A stretch of 14,508 bases of DNA from DATGLE01 sp035294325 (GCA_035294325.1 DATGLE010000048.1:1-14508), one strand, 5' to 3'. Counted from the stretch's first letter, positions 7,273 to 14,508 are shown. Notes: generated by a model not told the origin, from the letters alone. A program made the numbers and translations.

Positions 7273-8934
7273 TCAGATCAAAGCCTCGGGATCGTAGACG
7301 GCCCGACCGCCAACCAGCGTGAAGACTGGTCGCAGCGACGGGAGATCGTCGATGGGACAGGTGATCGGATCTGAGCGGAAGGCCACCAGGTCGGCGAGCC
7401 TGCCGGGCTGGAGGGTGCCTCGTCGATGGCTTTCCCCGTTGAGCCGGGCGCCGGCAGCGGTGTACAACTGCACCGCCGTATATTGATCGATGGCATACTC
7501 CGGCCCCTGAATGCCAGCTTTCAGTGTCCCTCTCGTCACCATGCCCCATAGAGCCAGCAGTGGATTGTACGAACTGACCGGGTGATCGGTCCCAGCCGAG
7601 ATCATGGCCCCCTCTTCGATCCAGGCTCGCACGGGCATGACCTCCCGCGTGCGCTGCGTACCCCATCCTTCCAGCAGCACCGAACCCAGCGTGTAGAGCA
7701 GCGGGTGCTGGACCGTCACGGGAATCCCAAGCCGGATGGCGCGCGCACGTTGCCGGGCATCAGCCAGGAACCCATGCTCAAGGACCAGCGAGCCGGGTTG
7801 GAGGCCAGGATTCTCCTTGATCACCTGCTCGTACACGTCCAGCAGGGTGCGGACCGCACGATCCCCGATGGCATGCGTACCAATCTTCCACCCCCGACGC
7901 ACTGCGAAGTTCGCCATGGCAAGCAGCTCCTCCGGGGTCCAGAGCAGGTGCCCCCGGTAGCCAGGGTTGTTCACATACGGCTCATCGAGGGCGCCGCCCT
8001 CGGCCCCCCCGTCGAGAACGAACTTGAGTCCCCACAGCTTGAGAGCATCGTCGCCAAAGCCGCTGCGGAACCCAAACCCCTCGATGATCGCCATCCGTTC
8101 CTCAAGGGTGGCAGCCAGAGGCGCCAGCATGAGCCGGCTGCGGACCGTCAACTCGCCCTGTTCCCACAGCGCCTGGTAGATCGGCATCTGCTCACGCAGC
8201 ACCATCGGATCACGCACGGTGCCGATGCCGTAGGCGTTGTACTGCTGACAGGTCAGTCTCAACCCTTCGATCATCTGTTGAGGCGTCATCGCTGGCACCA
8301 GCGCCATGACGGAGGCGTAAGCCGGGGCCTCGATGAGGACGCCCGTCGGCGTGCCATCGGGGAAGCGCATGATCGTCCCTCCCTGTGGATCGGGAGTCTC
8401 GCGCGTGATGCCCCCGAGTGTGAGCGCCAGCGAGTTCGCGACGACCACATGGCCCCCTCGCCTGACCAGCACCGGATGCTCTCGCGTCGCTGCATCCAGT
8501 TCTGGCGCGGTGGGCAGGCGTCCCTCGTCCAGATTCACCTCATGCCAGGCAGCCGAGGTCTGGATCCAGGCGCCCGCAGGCGTCTGCGCCGCGCGCTGCC
8601 TGATCAGATCGATAAATTCGGCCAGGGTGTGCGCCCGGTCAACCGGAACCAGACCCACATTTTGCGCCGCAAAGATCAGATGGTTATGGGTATCCTCGAA
8701 TGCCGGGAGAATCGTCAAATCCCGGGCATCCAGGACACGAGTATCGGCACTGATAAGCCCGTCCAGGCCATGAGGATCCTGCGAGACCGCCACGATCCAT
8801 TCATCACGAATGGCGAGAGCCTGGTAGATTGCCCGATTCTCAGTCATGGAGTAAATCGCCCCGGCACGGATCAGCAGGTCCGCCAGGCGCACAGAAGGAT
8901 GCGACTCGGAAAGATAGGAGCGCCGGGACATCAT
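7273..8934 (-). CDS. Amidohydrolase family protein (YtcJ-like)
   Basis: The 553-aa metal-dependent hydrolase resembles the YtcJ/N-substituted formamide deformylase group, which cleaves C-N bonds of amides. Metal-site residues are visible in order: THNH at 82-85 (H83, H85), a candidate bridging Lys304 in LKFVLDGG, THAIGD with H354, LEHGF with H387 and GTDHP with D450. A small beta domain flanks the barrel on both ends, closing with LQPGRLADLVAF, typical of these enzymes. No signal peptide is seen, so it should be cytoplasmic. The start is one of two adjacent ATGs, 8934 or 8931, after GGAGGGAGGGG. The first overlaps the stop of the methylase fragment as ATGA, suggesting translational coupling created when that gene was truncated. 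The true substrate cannot be read from sequence. Confidence 0.9.
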   Translation of the reverse strand: MMSRRSYLSESHPSVRLADLLIRAGAIYSMTENRAIYQALAIRDEWIVAVSQDPHGLDGLISADTRVLDARDLTILPAFEDTHNHLIFAAQNVGLVPVDRAHTLAEFIDLIRQRAAQTPAGAWIQTSAAWHEVNLDEGRLPTAPELDAATREHPVLVRRGGHVVVANSLALTLGGITRETPDPQGGTIMRFPDGTPTGVLIEAPAYASVMALVPAMTPQQMIEGLRLTCQQYNAYGIGTVRDPMVLREQMPIYQALWEQGELTVRSRLMLAPLAATLEERMAIIEGFGFRSGFGDDALKLWGLKFVLDGGAEGGALDEPYVNNPGYRGHLLWTPEELLAMANFAVRRGWKIGTHAIGDRAVRTLLDVYEQVIKENPGLQPGSLVLEHGFLADARQRARAIRLGIPVTVQHPLLYTLGSVLLEGWGTQRTREVMPVRAWIEEGAMISAGTDHPVSSYNPLLALWGMVTRGTLKAGIQGPEYAIDQYTAVQLYTAAGARLNGESHRRGTLQPGRLADLVAFRSDPITCPIDDLPSLRPVFTLVGGRAVYDPEALI

Positions 8935-9308
8935 CCCCTCCCTCCGTGCAAGGTGTCTTGCGGCTTGCGGATGAACAGATCAGCCAATCTCTTCATATCC
9001 CTTTCCTTTCTTCGGGGCAGTTTGCGACTCGCCTCAATGGGCAACGCCTCCTCTTGCCCAATCAAGATCGCATCACAGCCCGTTGCCACCCCGATCCCGA
9101 CTGTGCAGCCCACCTCCTCTAGCAAAGGAAACTCTTTTTCCAGGCGGGTGAGCAGCGCCTGCTCCTCCAATGATGTGCTGAGTTGCCAGGGATGGGCATG
9201 TCTCAAGGCGTTGGTGAGTATCTGAACCTGTGAGGGAACGGTTCTATCCTGCTCTCTCTCTGGAACAGGCAGGTCCAATCCGCTCAACTCCTGTTGCACA
9301 TAGGTCAT
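8931..9308 (-). pseudogene. Truncated Eco57I-like adenine DNA methylase fragment
   Basis: Residues ~60-110 of this 125-aa frame read LEKEFPLLEEVGCTVGIGVA, then TGCDAILIG and LPIEASRKLP...RDMK. This matches the region after the catalytic core of Eco57I/type IIG-like N6-adenine methylases, where VGIGVATGAD, LP(V/I)E and RDI are characteristic. The catalytic motifs (FxGxG, NPPY) are absent, and similarity stops after RDMK, so this is an internal piece of a ~500-1000-aa enzyme. The start at 9308 is chosen from GAGGGAG 8 nt upstream; the frame opens at 9362. It ends by a 4-bp overlap with the amidohydrolase. It lies divergent from, and 300 bp from, the type I system and probably records an older restriction system. 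A small protein with a residual role cannot be excluded. Confidence 0.6.
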
Positions 9309-9470
9309 GCTCGTCTCCCTCTTCCCACCGATAGTTGGCCTTCTCTGAAGCAAGAAGGCCAATGGCGCTCATCCCGAGTCCACTGCGCTAATACTACCTG
9401 CCAGGAGCAGAGATTGCAATAGGAAAATGGGGAGATGAGCAACCCCTCATTAGAAGGCCCTCCTGCTTTC

Positions 9471-9537
9471 CCTGTATACTCTTCGCTGAACGCTGGCATC
9501 CTCTTCTCCATTTCTGGCGTACCGGGCCTGTATACAG
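9471..9537. repeat. CCTGTATAC direct repeat pair, second copy palindromic
   Basis: CCTGTATAC occurs at 9471-9479 and 9527-9535, 56 bp apart. The second copy lies in the palindrome CTGTATACAG (9528-9537). Both precede the hsdR-like gene. They could be operator half-sites for a regulator, but two copies of a 9-mer are weak evidence. Confidence 0.35.
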
Positions 9538-9559
9538 TCGAGGCAGATTCCGGTAGAAT
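9531..9559 (+). promoter_or_regulatory. Putative promoter of the hsdR-like gene
   Basis: TATACA (9531-9536) and TAGAAT (9554-9559) are separated by 17 nt and resemble -35 and -10 boxes at 4/6 and 5/6. The -35 lies inside the palindrome CTGTATACAG, so a repressor binding there would block the polymerase. Transcription would start near 9566, about 43 nt before the GTG start. Confidence 0.4.
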
Positions 9560-9608
9560 AGGAGAGGTACAACAGCTTTGAGAACATCTGGGAAGGAGCC
9601 ATCTCCCC

Positions 9609-12600
9609 GTGCAAGAGGCATCTCCGTCATCATTGACCACCGATATCGCGTTACGCTTGCAGCAGATGATTTCCAATTGGGGCGGCGCCGCGCGTGGCGA
9701 ACCGCTTTCTCTCCTCCACAGTCAATGCCTTGAGGCCGCAGGACGCGGGAGTCCATTGCTGCCGGCGCAGGTGCTCTTCGTCGCCGATCTGGATTTGACG
9801 CGGCTGCGCGCGGCCATCCGGCGTAACGCCACCGTCGAGTTTCGCGTGCCCCCCGCCGGACGCTTCGATGCCGCCCTGGTCCCCGTCGGGCGCGCCGGGA
9901 CGCTGCCAGATCGCTTCGTGCTGGCCCTCGACGCAAAGCTTTCGCTCCAGGATCAGGTTGCGCTCTATGGGCATGCCGTCGGGCACCTGCTCTTGAACTA
10001 TCAGGAGCAGCAGATGGGCCAGCGCCCGTTCTTTGATCCGCGCAACGGCTTCGCGCATGCCGACACGCTCGCCGAATTGCGTTTGCTGGAGGCCGTCAGG
10101 CAGCCCCTGGACCGCCGCGTGCTCGAAACCTTCCCGCTGCTCACCCGACTTCTGGAACCGCCGGAGGAGTCGCGCGCCGACTTTGACGCGGCCACGCTCG
10201 GCCTGCATGATCTGCTGAACAGCGCCGGCTGGAAATGGCCGCTTGTCGAGATGCGCTATCAGCTTACCGCCGGGCGCGTCTATCCCAGCGCCACACGGCG
10301 GGGCGCGCGGCTCTACGTCGATGCGCTGCTGCGGGCATCCCAGTCGCTGCCCATTGCCGTCGTCCATGCCCTGCGCCCGGACGAAACGCGCGAGGATGCG
10401 CTTCGGCGCCTGCACAATGCGGCGCAGCGCATGGCCGTGCCTTTCGCCTACCTGCTCGACGAGCAAGGAATGATCCAGGAGTTCGACTGGTCGGCTTCCA
10501 CGGAACCGGTCAGCGCGGCGCTCTCCGCCTTTCCAGCGCGTGACTCGCTCTGGGGACGCTGGACGGCGGCCCTCCGGCTCTCCGATCCCAGAGACCTGCG
10601 CGCGCTGCTGCATCCCTATGATATTCGCGGCCCCAGAAAGCCTCGCTATTACCAGGAGGCGGCCATCAATCGTGCCGTCATTGCCGTGCTGCAAGCGCTG
10701 CGGGGCCTGCGCCCACCACGCATCCTGCTCACCCTCGCAACGGGGACCGGCAAAACACAGGTGGCCTTCCAACTGCTCTGGAAGCTCAAACGCGAGCAGG
10801 CGGTGAGAAATATCCTCTTTCTAACGGATCGCGATTTCCTGTTGACGCAGGCGATGGACAACGAGTTCGCTCCCTTTGGTGATGGGCGCTACCGCATTCA
10901 GGGCGAGTTTTCCAGCGCCTACGATATCAACTTTGCCACCTACCAGGCGATCACCACCCCGGACGCTTATGGCCGCGTCCGGTATCTGAACTATCCCGCC
11001 GACTTCTTTCAGGTCATCGTCGTGGATGAGTGCCATCGCGGCAGCGCACGGGAAGACTCGGCCTGGCGCCGTGTGCTGGAGCATTTCTCCGGGGCTATTC
11101 ACATCGGCCTGACCGCTACCCCGCTCAGCACCGAAACGGTGCAGACCGACGAATACTTCGGCGCACCGCTCTATAGTTATTCCCTGCGCATGGGCATCAA
11201 CGATGGATACCTGGCGCCCTACCGCGTGCGCCGCGTGCTCATCGGCCAGGCGGCAGAGGAGGAGCCGCTGACCTCACCAGGAGAAGAGCGGAGCCAGGCA
11301 GAGCAGGAAACCATCCAGGTCTCGCTCGATGGCGATGAGGTTTCGGTGATCGATATTCCGCTCTCGATGGAGACGCCGGGGACGATGATCGCCTATACCA
11401 AACCAATTGCCGCACACCTGGCCGCCTTTCTCCAGCGCACCGATCCTCACGCCAAAACTATCGTCTTCTGCGTGGACCAGGCCCATGCCGAGTCCATGCG
11501 GGCGGAGCTTGCGGAGGCGTGCGCCAGCTTTGCGCCTCGCCGCGCGGACTACGTGGTGCGCATCGTCTCGGATGAGGGACCGGAGGGCAGGCGAGCGCTG
11601 GGCAATTTCAGCACGCCGGACGAGCCATTCCCGGTGATCGTGACGACCTCGAAATTGCTGGGCACGGGCGTCGATGTGCCGACCTGCAAGAACATCGTGC
11701 TGGCGCGGCCCGTTGGCTCTATCGTCGAGTTCAAGCAGATGATCGGGCGCGGTACGCGCCTCTTCGAGCCGCAAAAACGCTGGTTTACGATCCTGGATTA
11801 CGCCGGGACCATCAAGCACTTCTTCGACCCGGGCTTCGATGGCGATCCAGAGCTGGCGGAAAAAGAGACGCTCGTCGCGGAACCGGCGGTACAGGAGGAG
11901 ACGCGCCCCGCCGCCAAAGCCGCGCCAGCAGACGCTAGCGAACCCTCGCCAGCCGCCACCCCGGCGCCCTCTGCCATTCCTGCCGGAGAAGAACAGGACA
12001 GCGATGAGGCATCCTCGCGGGAGCAGCCTTCAGGCGAACCTCCTGCGCCGGAACAGCCTGCTTCCCCGGGGCCAGCACAAGTGGTTTATGAGCAGGACGA
12101 GCGGTATCCGCCCGCCGAGGTCCGCGCCTGCAACGGTTCAACGCCAGAGGCCGCTTCCCCGCATCACGCCAACGGCAGCGCGGATGGGCAGGGGACGGGC
12201 GACGCATCAACCACAGCCGCGCCAGAGCCGGCCATGCCTGCGTCTCTTCCTCCCACACCGGAGGCAGCGCTCACCGATCAGTCGGTGCCCGCAGCCATTG
12301 ATCCGGCCAACCCTCCGCCCGGAGTGCGTGTCGTGACCACGCCCAGGGGGAACAGATTGGCCGTGATCGGCGAGATTGTTTACGAGCTGGGCGCGGATGG
12401 CCGCACGCTGCGGCGCGGCTCCTATCGCGAGCAAACTATCTCGACCATGCGCAGCCTGCTCAGTACGGCGCAGGATCTGCGCGCACGCTGGCTCATCGAC
12501 ACGCAGCGCGAGGAGATCCTGGAGCGCCTGGGAGAAGAGGGCGTCGACCTGGGCGAACTGGCCTATTCGCTGCGCCTGATGGACGTTGATCCGCTTGACC

Positions 12601-12914
12601 TGCTGCTGCACGTGGTCTTTGGGGAGCCAGTCATCACCCGCGCCGGGAGAGTCGAGCGCCTGCGCCGCGAACATGCCGCTTTTTTCAAGCGCTACGAGAA
12701 TAATCTTCTGGCGAGGGCCGTGCTTGACGTGATCCTTGACAAGTACATCCGGGGCGAGGCGCCGGATGTGAGCGACGTGCGCCTGTTGCAGGTAATCTCG
12801 CTGGCGGATCAACACACGCCATACGAGCTGGCGCGGCCCTTCTCCGATCCAGCCAATAACCGGACCGTGCATACCGTGCTCAAAGAGTTACAGACCTTGC
12901 TCTATAACGTCTAA
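9609..12914 (+). CDS. hsdR: Type I restriction-like R subunit (SF2 DNA translocase) with degenerate nuclease and ImmA/IrrE-like N-terminus
   Basis: This is the motor subunit of a type I-like defence complex. Domains in order: residues ~30-160 resemble ImmA/IrrE peptidases, with HAVGHLLL at 122-129 where HExxHLLL is expected. Residues ~200-300 follow the HsdR N-terminal nuclease pattern (AGW, VDALL, PIAVVHAL, VPFAY), but E-x-K is replaced by H253-A-L255. The SF2 motor has ATGTGKT (377-383), DECH (473-476), LTATP (501-505) and QMIGRGTRL (710-718). LDYAGTIKHFFDPGFDGDP then matches the EcoEI-type family. Residues ~752-905 are a Pro/Ala/Glu/Ser-rich linker. Residues 906-1101 match the EcoEI R C-terminal domain. 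The start is GTG with AAGGAG 10 nt upstream. hsdM follows 233 bp downstream, across a palindromic element. The motor looks functional; cleavage activity is doubtful. Confidence 0.88.
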   Translation: MQEASPSSLTTDIALRLQQMISNWGGAARGEPLSLLHSQCLEAAGRGSPLLPAQVLFVADLDLTRLRAAIRRNATVEFRVPPAGRFDAALVPVGRAGTLPDRFVLALDAKLSLQDQVALYGHAVGHLLLNYQEQQMGQRPFFDPRNGFAHADTLAELRLLEAVRQPLDRRVLETFPLLTRLLEPPEESRADFDAATLGLHDLLNSAGWKWPLVEMRYQLTAGRVYPSATRRGARLYVDALLRASQSLPIAVVHALRPDETREDALRRLHNAAQRMAVPFAYLLDEQGMIQEFDWSASTEPVSAALSAFPARDSLWGRWTAALRLSDPRDLRALLHPYDIRGPRKPRYYQEAAINRAVIAVLQALRGLRPPRILLTLATGTGKTQVAFQLLWKLKREQAVRNILFLTDRDFLLTQAMDNEFAPFGDGRYRIQGEFSSAYDINFATYQAITTPDAYGRVRYLNYPADFFQVIVVDECHRGSAREDSAWRRVLEHFSGAIHIGLTATPLSTETVQTDEYFGAPLYSYSLRMGINDGYLAPYRVRRVLIGQAAEEEPLTSPGEERSQAEQETIQVSLDGDEVSVIDIPLSMETPGTMIAYTKPIAAHLAAFLQRTDPHAKTIVFCVDQAHAESMRAELAEACASFAPRRADYVVRIVSDEGPEGRRALGNFSTPDEPFPVIVTTSKLLGTGVDVPTCKNIVLARPVGSIVEFKQMIGRGTRLFEPQKRWFTILDYAGTIKHFFDPGFDGDPELAEKETLVAEPAVQEETRPAAKAAPADASEPSPAATPAPSAIPAGEEQDSDEASSREQPSGEPPAPEQPASPGPAQVVYEQDERYPPAEVRACNGSTPEAASPHHANGSADGQGTGDASTTAAPEPAMPASLPPTPEAALTDQSVPAAIDPANPPPGVRVVTTPRGNRLAVIGEIVYELGADGRTLRRGSYREQTISTMRSLLSTAQDLRARWLIDTQREEILERLGEEGVDLGELAYSLRLMDVDPLDLLLHVVFGEPVITRAGRVERLRREHAAFFKRYENNLLARAVLDVILDKYIRGEAPDVSDVRLLQVISLADQHTPYELARPFSDPANNRTVHTVLKELQTLLYNV

Positions 12915-12932
12915 TACATAGGCAATCTGTTC

Positions 12933-12938
12933 TATAAT
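12933..12938 (+). promoter_or_regulatory. Possible -10 element (TATAAT) ahead of hsdM
   Basis: A consensus TATAAT lies 19 nt after the hsdR stop and 3 nt before the outer end repeat of the palindromic element. No good -35 is seen at 16-18 nt. If active, transcription would start inside the element and run to hsdM. Confidence 0.3.
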
Positions 12939-12941
12939 GAT

Positions 12942-13117
12942 GGTGTCTGATTGTCAACACCCTCACATGCTCGCGCCTGCGGCGCTCGCCTGATAGATGT
13001 TGTGTAGTGGAAAAATGCGCGCAGCGCATTTTTCCACTACACAACATCTATCAATGGCGCGGCTCCGCCGCGCGAAGTCCCGCCGTGAGCGGATGAGAAC
13101 GCTGAGCATCAGACACC
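12942..13117. mobile_element. MITE-like palindromic element between hsdR and hsdM
   Basis: GGTGTCTGAT (12942-12951) is the exact reverse complement of ATCAGACACC (13108-13117), and similarity continues inward for another ~24 nt at lower identity (CTC-A and GCTC blocks). Inside are three hairpins: GCGCC-tgc-GGCGC (12973-12985), a perfect 30-bp stem (12991-13053) and GCGCGGC-tcc-GCCGCGC (13057-13073). It has no coding capacity. This is the build of a small non-autonomous transposable element or a REP/BIME-like structure. No target-site duplication was identified. Confidence 0.5.
12991..13053. repeat. Perfect 30-bp inverted repeat with 3-nt loop
   Basis: Arms 12991-13020 and 13024-13053 are perfectly complementary around the loop GCA (13021-13023). 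The tip, AAAAATGCGC-gca-GCGCATTTTT, has the form of a bidirectional intrinsic terminator (GC stem followed by T5 on either strand). It could reduce read-through from hsdR into hsdM or form a cruciform. Confidence 0.9.
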
Positions 13118-13147
13118 CTTTATTGAGGAAGAGGAAGGAACGTTGTT

Positions 13148-14508
13148 ATGGCTGATTCACAGCAGCCCACATTATTTGCAGACACAGCCGTCGCAGGCAA
13201 TGAAGTGGATTCCACCTCTGGGAGTCGTCGCGGCAGGCGCACCCCGAAGGCGAAGGAGCCGCTGACCAGCAAGCAGCAGCTCTCATCGATCATCAAGAGC
13301 GTGCGCGATGATCTGCGTAAGGACGCTGGCCTCTCCGGGGATACGGACCGGCTCCCGCAGCTCACCTGGCTGCTCTTCTTGAAGAGCTTGAACGACTCTG
13401 AGGACGCGTACCGCGAGATGTTTGGCGATAGCTACGTTCCGGTCATCGAGGCTCCGTATCGCTGGCGCGACTGGGCCGACGTGGAGAACAAATCGGAGCG
13501 CATGACCGGCGATGAACTGCTCAAATTTGTGAATGACGACCTCATCCCCTATCTAGCGCGGCTCTCCGGTCCCAACGAACGCGACCTGCGCACCATCGTC
13601 GGCACCATCTTTCAGGGCACAACGAACCGCATCCGCTCCGGCTATATTTTGCGCTCGGTCATCGACAAGCTGAACGGCATCAACTTCAACCTCTCCGACG
13701 ATGCCCACGCCATCTCGCACTTCTACGAAACCATGCTCAAGGAGATGCGCGACGCCGCGGGAGATTCCGGCGAGTTCTACACACCGCGCCCCGTCGTGCG
13801 CTTCATCATCAACCGGCTCAAGCCAGAGCTGGGGGAGCGCATCATGGACCCGGCCTGCGGCACCGCCGGCTTCCTGGTCGAAGCCTATGAGCAGTTAAAG
13901 GGCGAGGTACGCACACCAGATCAGCGCCGCAAGCTGGAGGATTCGCTTATCGGCATCGAGAAGAAGCCCATGCCCTACCTGCTGGGGGTAATGAACATGC
14001 GGCTGCACGGCATCGAGGCGCCCAACCTCTCCGAACGCAACGCCCTGGCCGTCAACGTGCGCCAGATCAGGGACGCCGAGCGGGTAGACATAGTGGCAAC
14101 CAATCCGCCCTTCGGCGGCGAAGAGGAGCGCGGCATCCTCAACAACTTTCCCGAGGGCCAGCGCACGGCGGAGACGGCGATCCTCTTTTTCCAGTATGTG
14201 ATGGCCGTCCTCAAGCGTCCCGGCGGGCGCTGCGGCATGGTGCTGCCCAATGGCTTCCTCTTCGGCAACGGCGTGGCGGCGACGATCAAACGCCAACTGC
14301 TCACCCGCTGCAACCTGCATACCATCGTGCGCTTACCCAACGGCGTCTTCGCGCCCTACACCAGCATCCCCACCAACCTGCTCTTCTTCGACGCGTGCGA
14401 GTACGATGCCGCGCTCGAAGGCGAGAAGACCTGCACGAAGGAGGTCTGGTACTACGAGCTGCCGCTGCCACAGGGCCGCAGCAGCTACAGCAAGACGAAG
14501 CCCTTGCA
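13148..14508 (+). CDS. hsdM: Type I restriction-modification M subunit (N6-adenine methyltransferase), cut by window end
   Basis: The open frame runs off the window after 453 codons. It encodes the methyltransferase of a type I system, which with HsdS modifies adenine at the target and forms the core bound by HsdR. The N-terminal helical domain begins at about residue 40 (TSKQQLSSIIKSVRDDLRKD, then LPQLTWLLFLKSLNDSEDAY). GEFYTPRPVVRFI precedes the SAM motif DPACGTAGFL at 234-243. The catalytic NPPF is at 319-322, followed by the usual VLPNGFLFGNG. All key residues are intact. The first ~38 residues are a low-complexity basic extension carrying QPTLF (6-10), a possible sliding-clamp motif. The ribosome binding site GAGGAAGGA is ~9 nt before ATG at 13148. 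hsdR lies 233 bp upstream on the same strand; hsdS is expected downstream but is not in the window. Confidence 0.92.
   Translation, partial: MADSQQPTLFADTAVAGNEVDSTSGSRRGRRTPKAKEPLTSKQQLSSIIKSVRDDLRKDAGLSGDTDRLPQLTWLLFLKSLNDSEDAYREMFGDSYVPVIEAPYRWRDWADVENKSERMTGDELLKFVNDDLIPYLARLSGPNERDLRTIVGTIFQGTTNRIRSGYILRSVIDKLNGINFNLSDDAHAISHFYETMLKEMRDAAGDSGEFYTPRPVVRFIINRLKPELGERIMDPACGTAGFLVEAYEQLKGEVRTPDQRRKLEDSLIGIEKKPMPYLLGVMNMRLHGIEAPNLSERNALAVNVRQIRDAERVDIVATNPPFGGEEERGILNNFPEGQRTAETAILFFQYVMAVLKRPGGRCGMVLPNGFLFGNGVAATIKRQLLTRCNLHTIVRLPNGVFAPYTSIPTNLLFFDACEYDAALEGEKTCTKEVWYYELPLPQGRSSYSKTKPL

Noticed and set aside
7582..9225. 547-aa open frame on the plus strand
   Set aside because: It is antisense to the amidohydrolase and the methylase fragment. 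It is rich in Arg/His/Pro/Gln with no recognisable domain.
9651..10772. 373-aa open frame on the minus strand
   Set aside because: It is antisense to the R subunit gene, whose family motifs are intact. No ribosome binding site or domain was found.
12973..13073. CRISPR array or tRNA-like structure in the hsdR-hsdM gap
   Set aside because: The hairpins are single, distinct palindromes without regularly spaced direct repeats, and no cloverleaf with tRNA consensus loops is present.

Overview
The window looks like a moderately GC-rich bacterial chromosome. The best guess is a Chloroflexota member of the Ktedonobacteria type. This is inferred from protein style: a fused nucleotidyltransferase/phosphomannomutase-like protein, a C-terminal piece of a TPR protein resembling the regulators abundant in that group, an F420-type LLM oxidoreductase, and many degraded mobile or defence gene pieces. 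It is not proven by any marker gene.

Layout. Positions 37-2538 (minus) hold an 833-aa sugar-nucleotide synthase: a nucleotidyltransferase, hexapeptide repeats and a mutase-like domain with a degenerate active site. Upstream of it lies a 60-aa small protein gene (2734-2916, minus), with a putative promoter and a 10-bp hairpin in between. Positions 2917-4379 are gene-poor. They contain a lipoprotein gene (3509-4006, minus) and a short RBS-led ORF. Both lie inside a 1.09-kb interval (3299-4384) bounded by perfect 21-bp inverted repeats, probably a decayed mobile element. At its right edge begins a truncated TPR-protein C-terminus (4380-4658), abutting a Rossmann-fold dehydrogenase-like gene (4659-5783). 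A 0.6-kb non-coding or decayed stretch follows. Then come an F420-dependent LLM oxidoreductase (6378-7235) and, convergent with it, a YtcJ-like amidohydrolase (7273-8934, minus). The amidohydrolase overlaps by ATGA a truncated Eco57I-like DNA methylase fragment (8931-9308, minus).

The right third (9609 to the end) is a type I restriction-modification-like operon: an 1101-aa HsdR-like SF2 translocase (9609-12914), then HsdM (13148 to the window end, incomplete). hsdS is not seen and may lie beyond the window. The R protein is unusual. Its N-terminal region resembles an ImmA/IrrE metallopeptidase with HAVGH in place of HExxH. Its PD-(D/E)xK-like segment seems to keep the Asp but has H-A-L where E-x-K is expected, while the helicase motifs are intact. 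A 150-residue Pro/Ala/Glu/Ser-rich linker splits the motor from the C-terminal domain. Between R and M lies a 176-bp palindromic element with a perfect 30-bp inverted repeat and 10-bp end repeats, resembling a MITE, which may separate expression of the two genes.

The most novel candidate is therefore a type I-like defence locus whose motor subunit appears to lack the canonical nuclease. The adjoining methylase fragment suggests a longer-lived defence or recombination hotspot.
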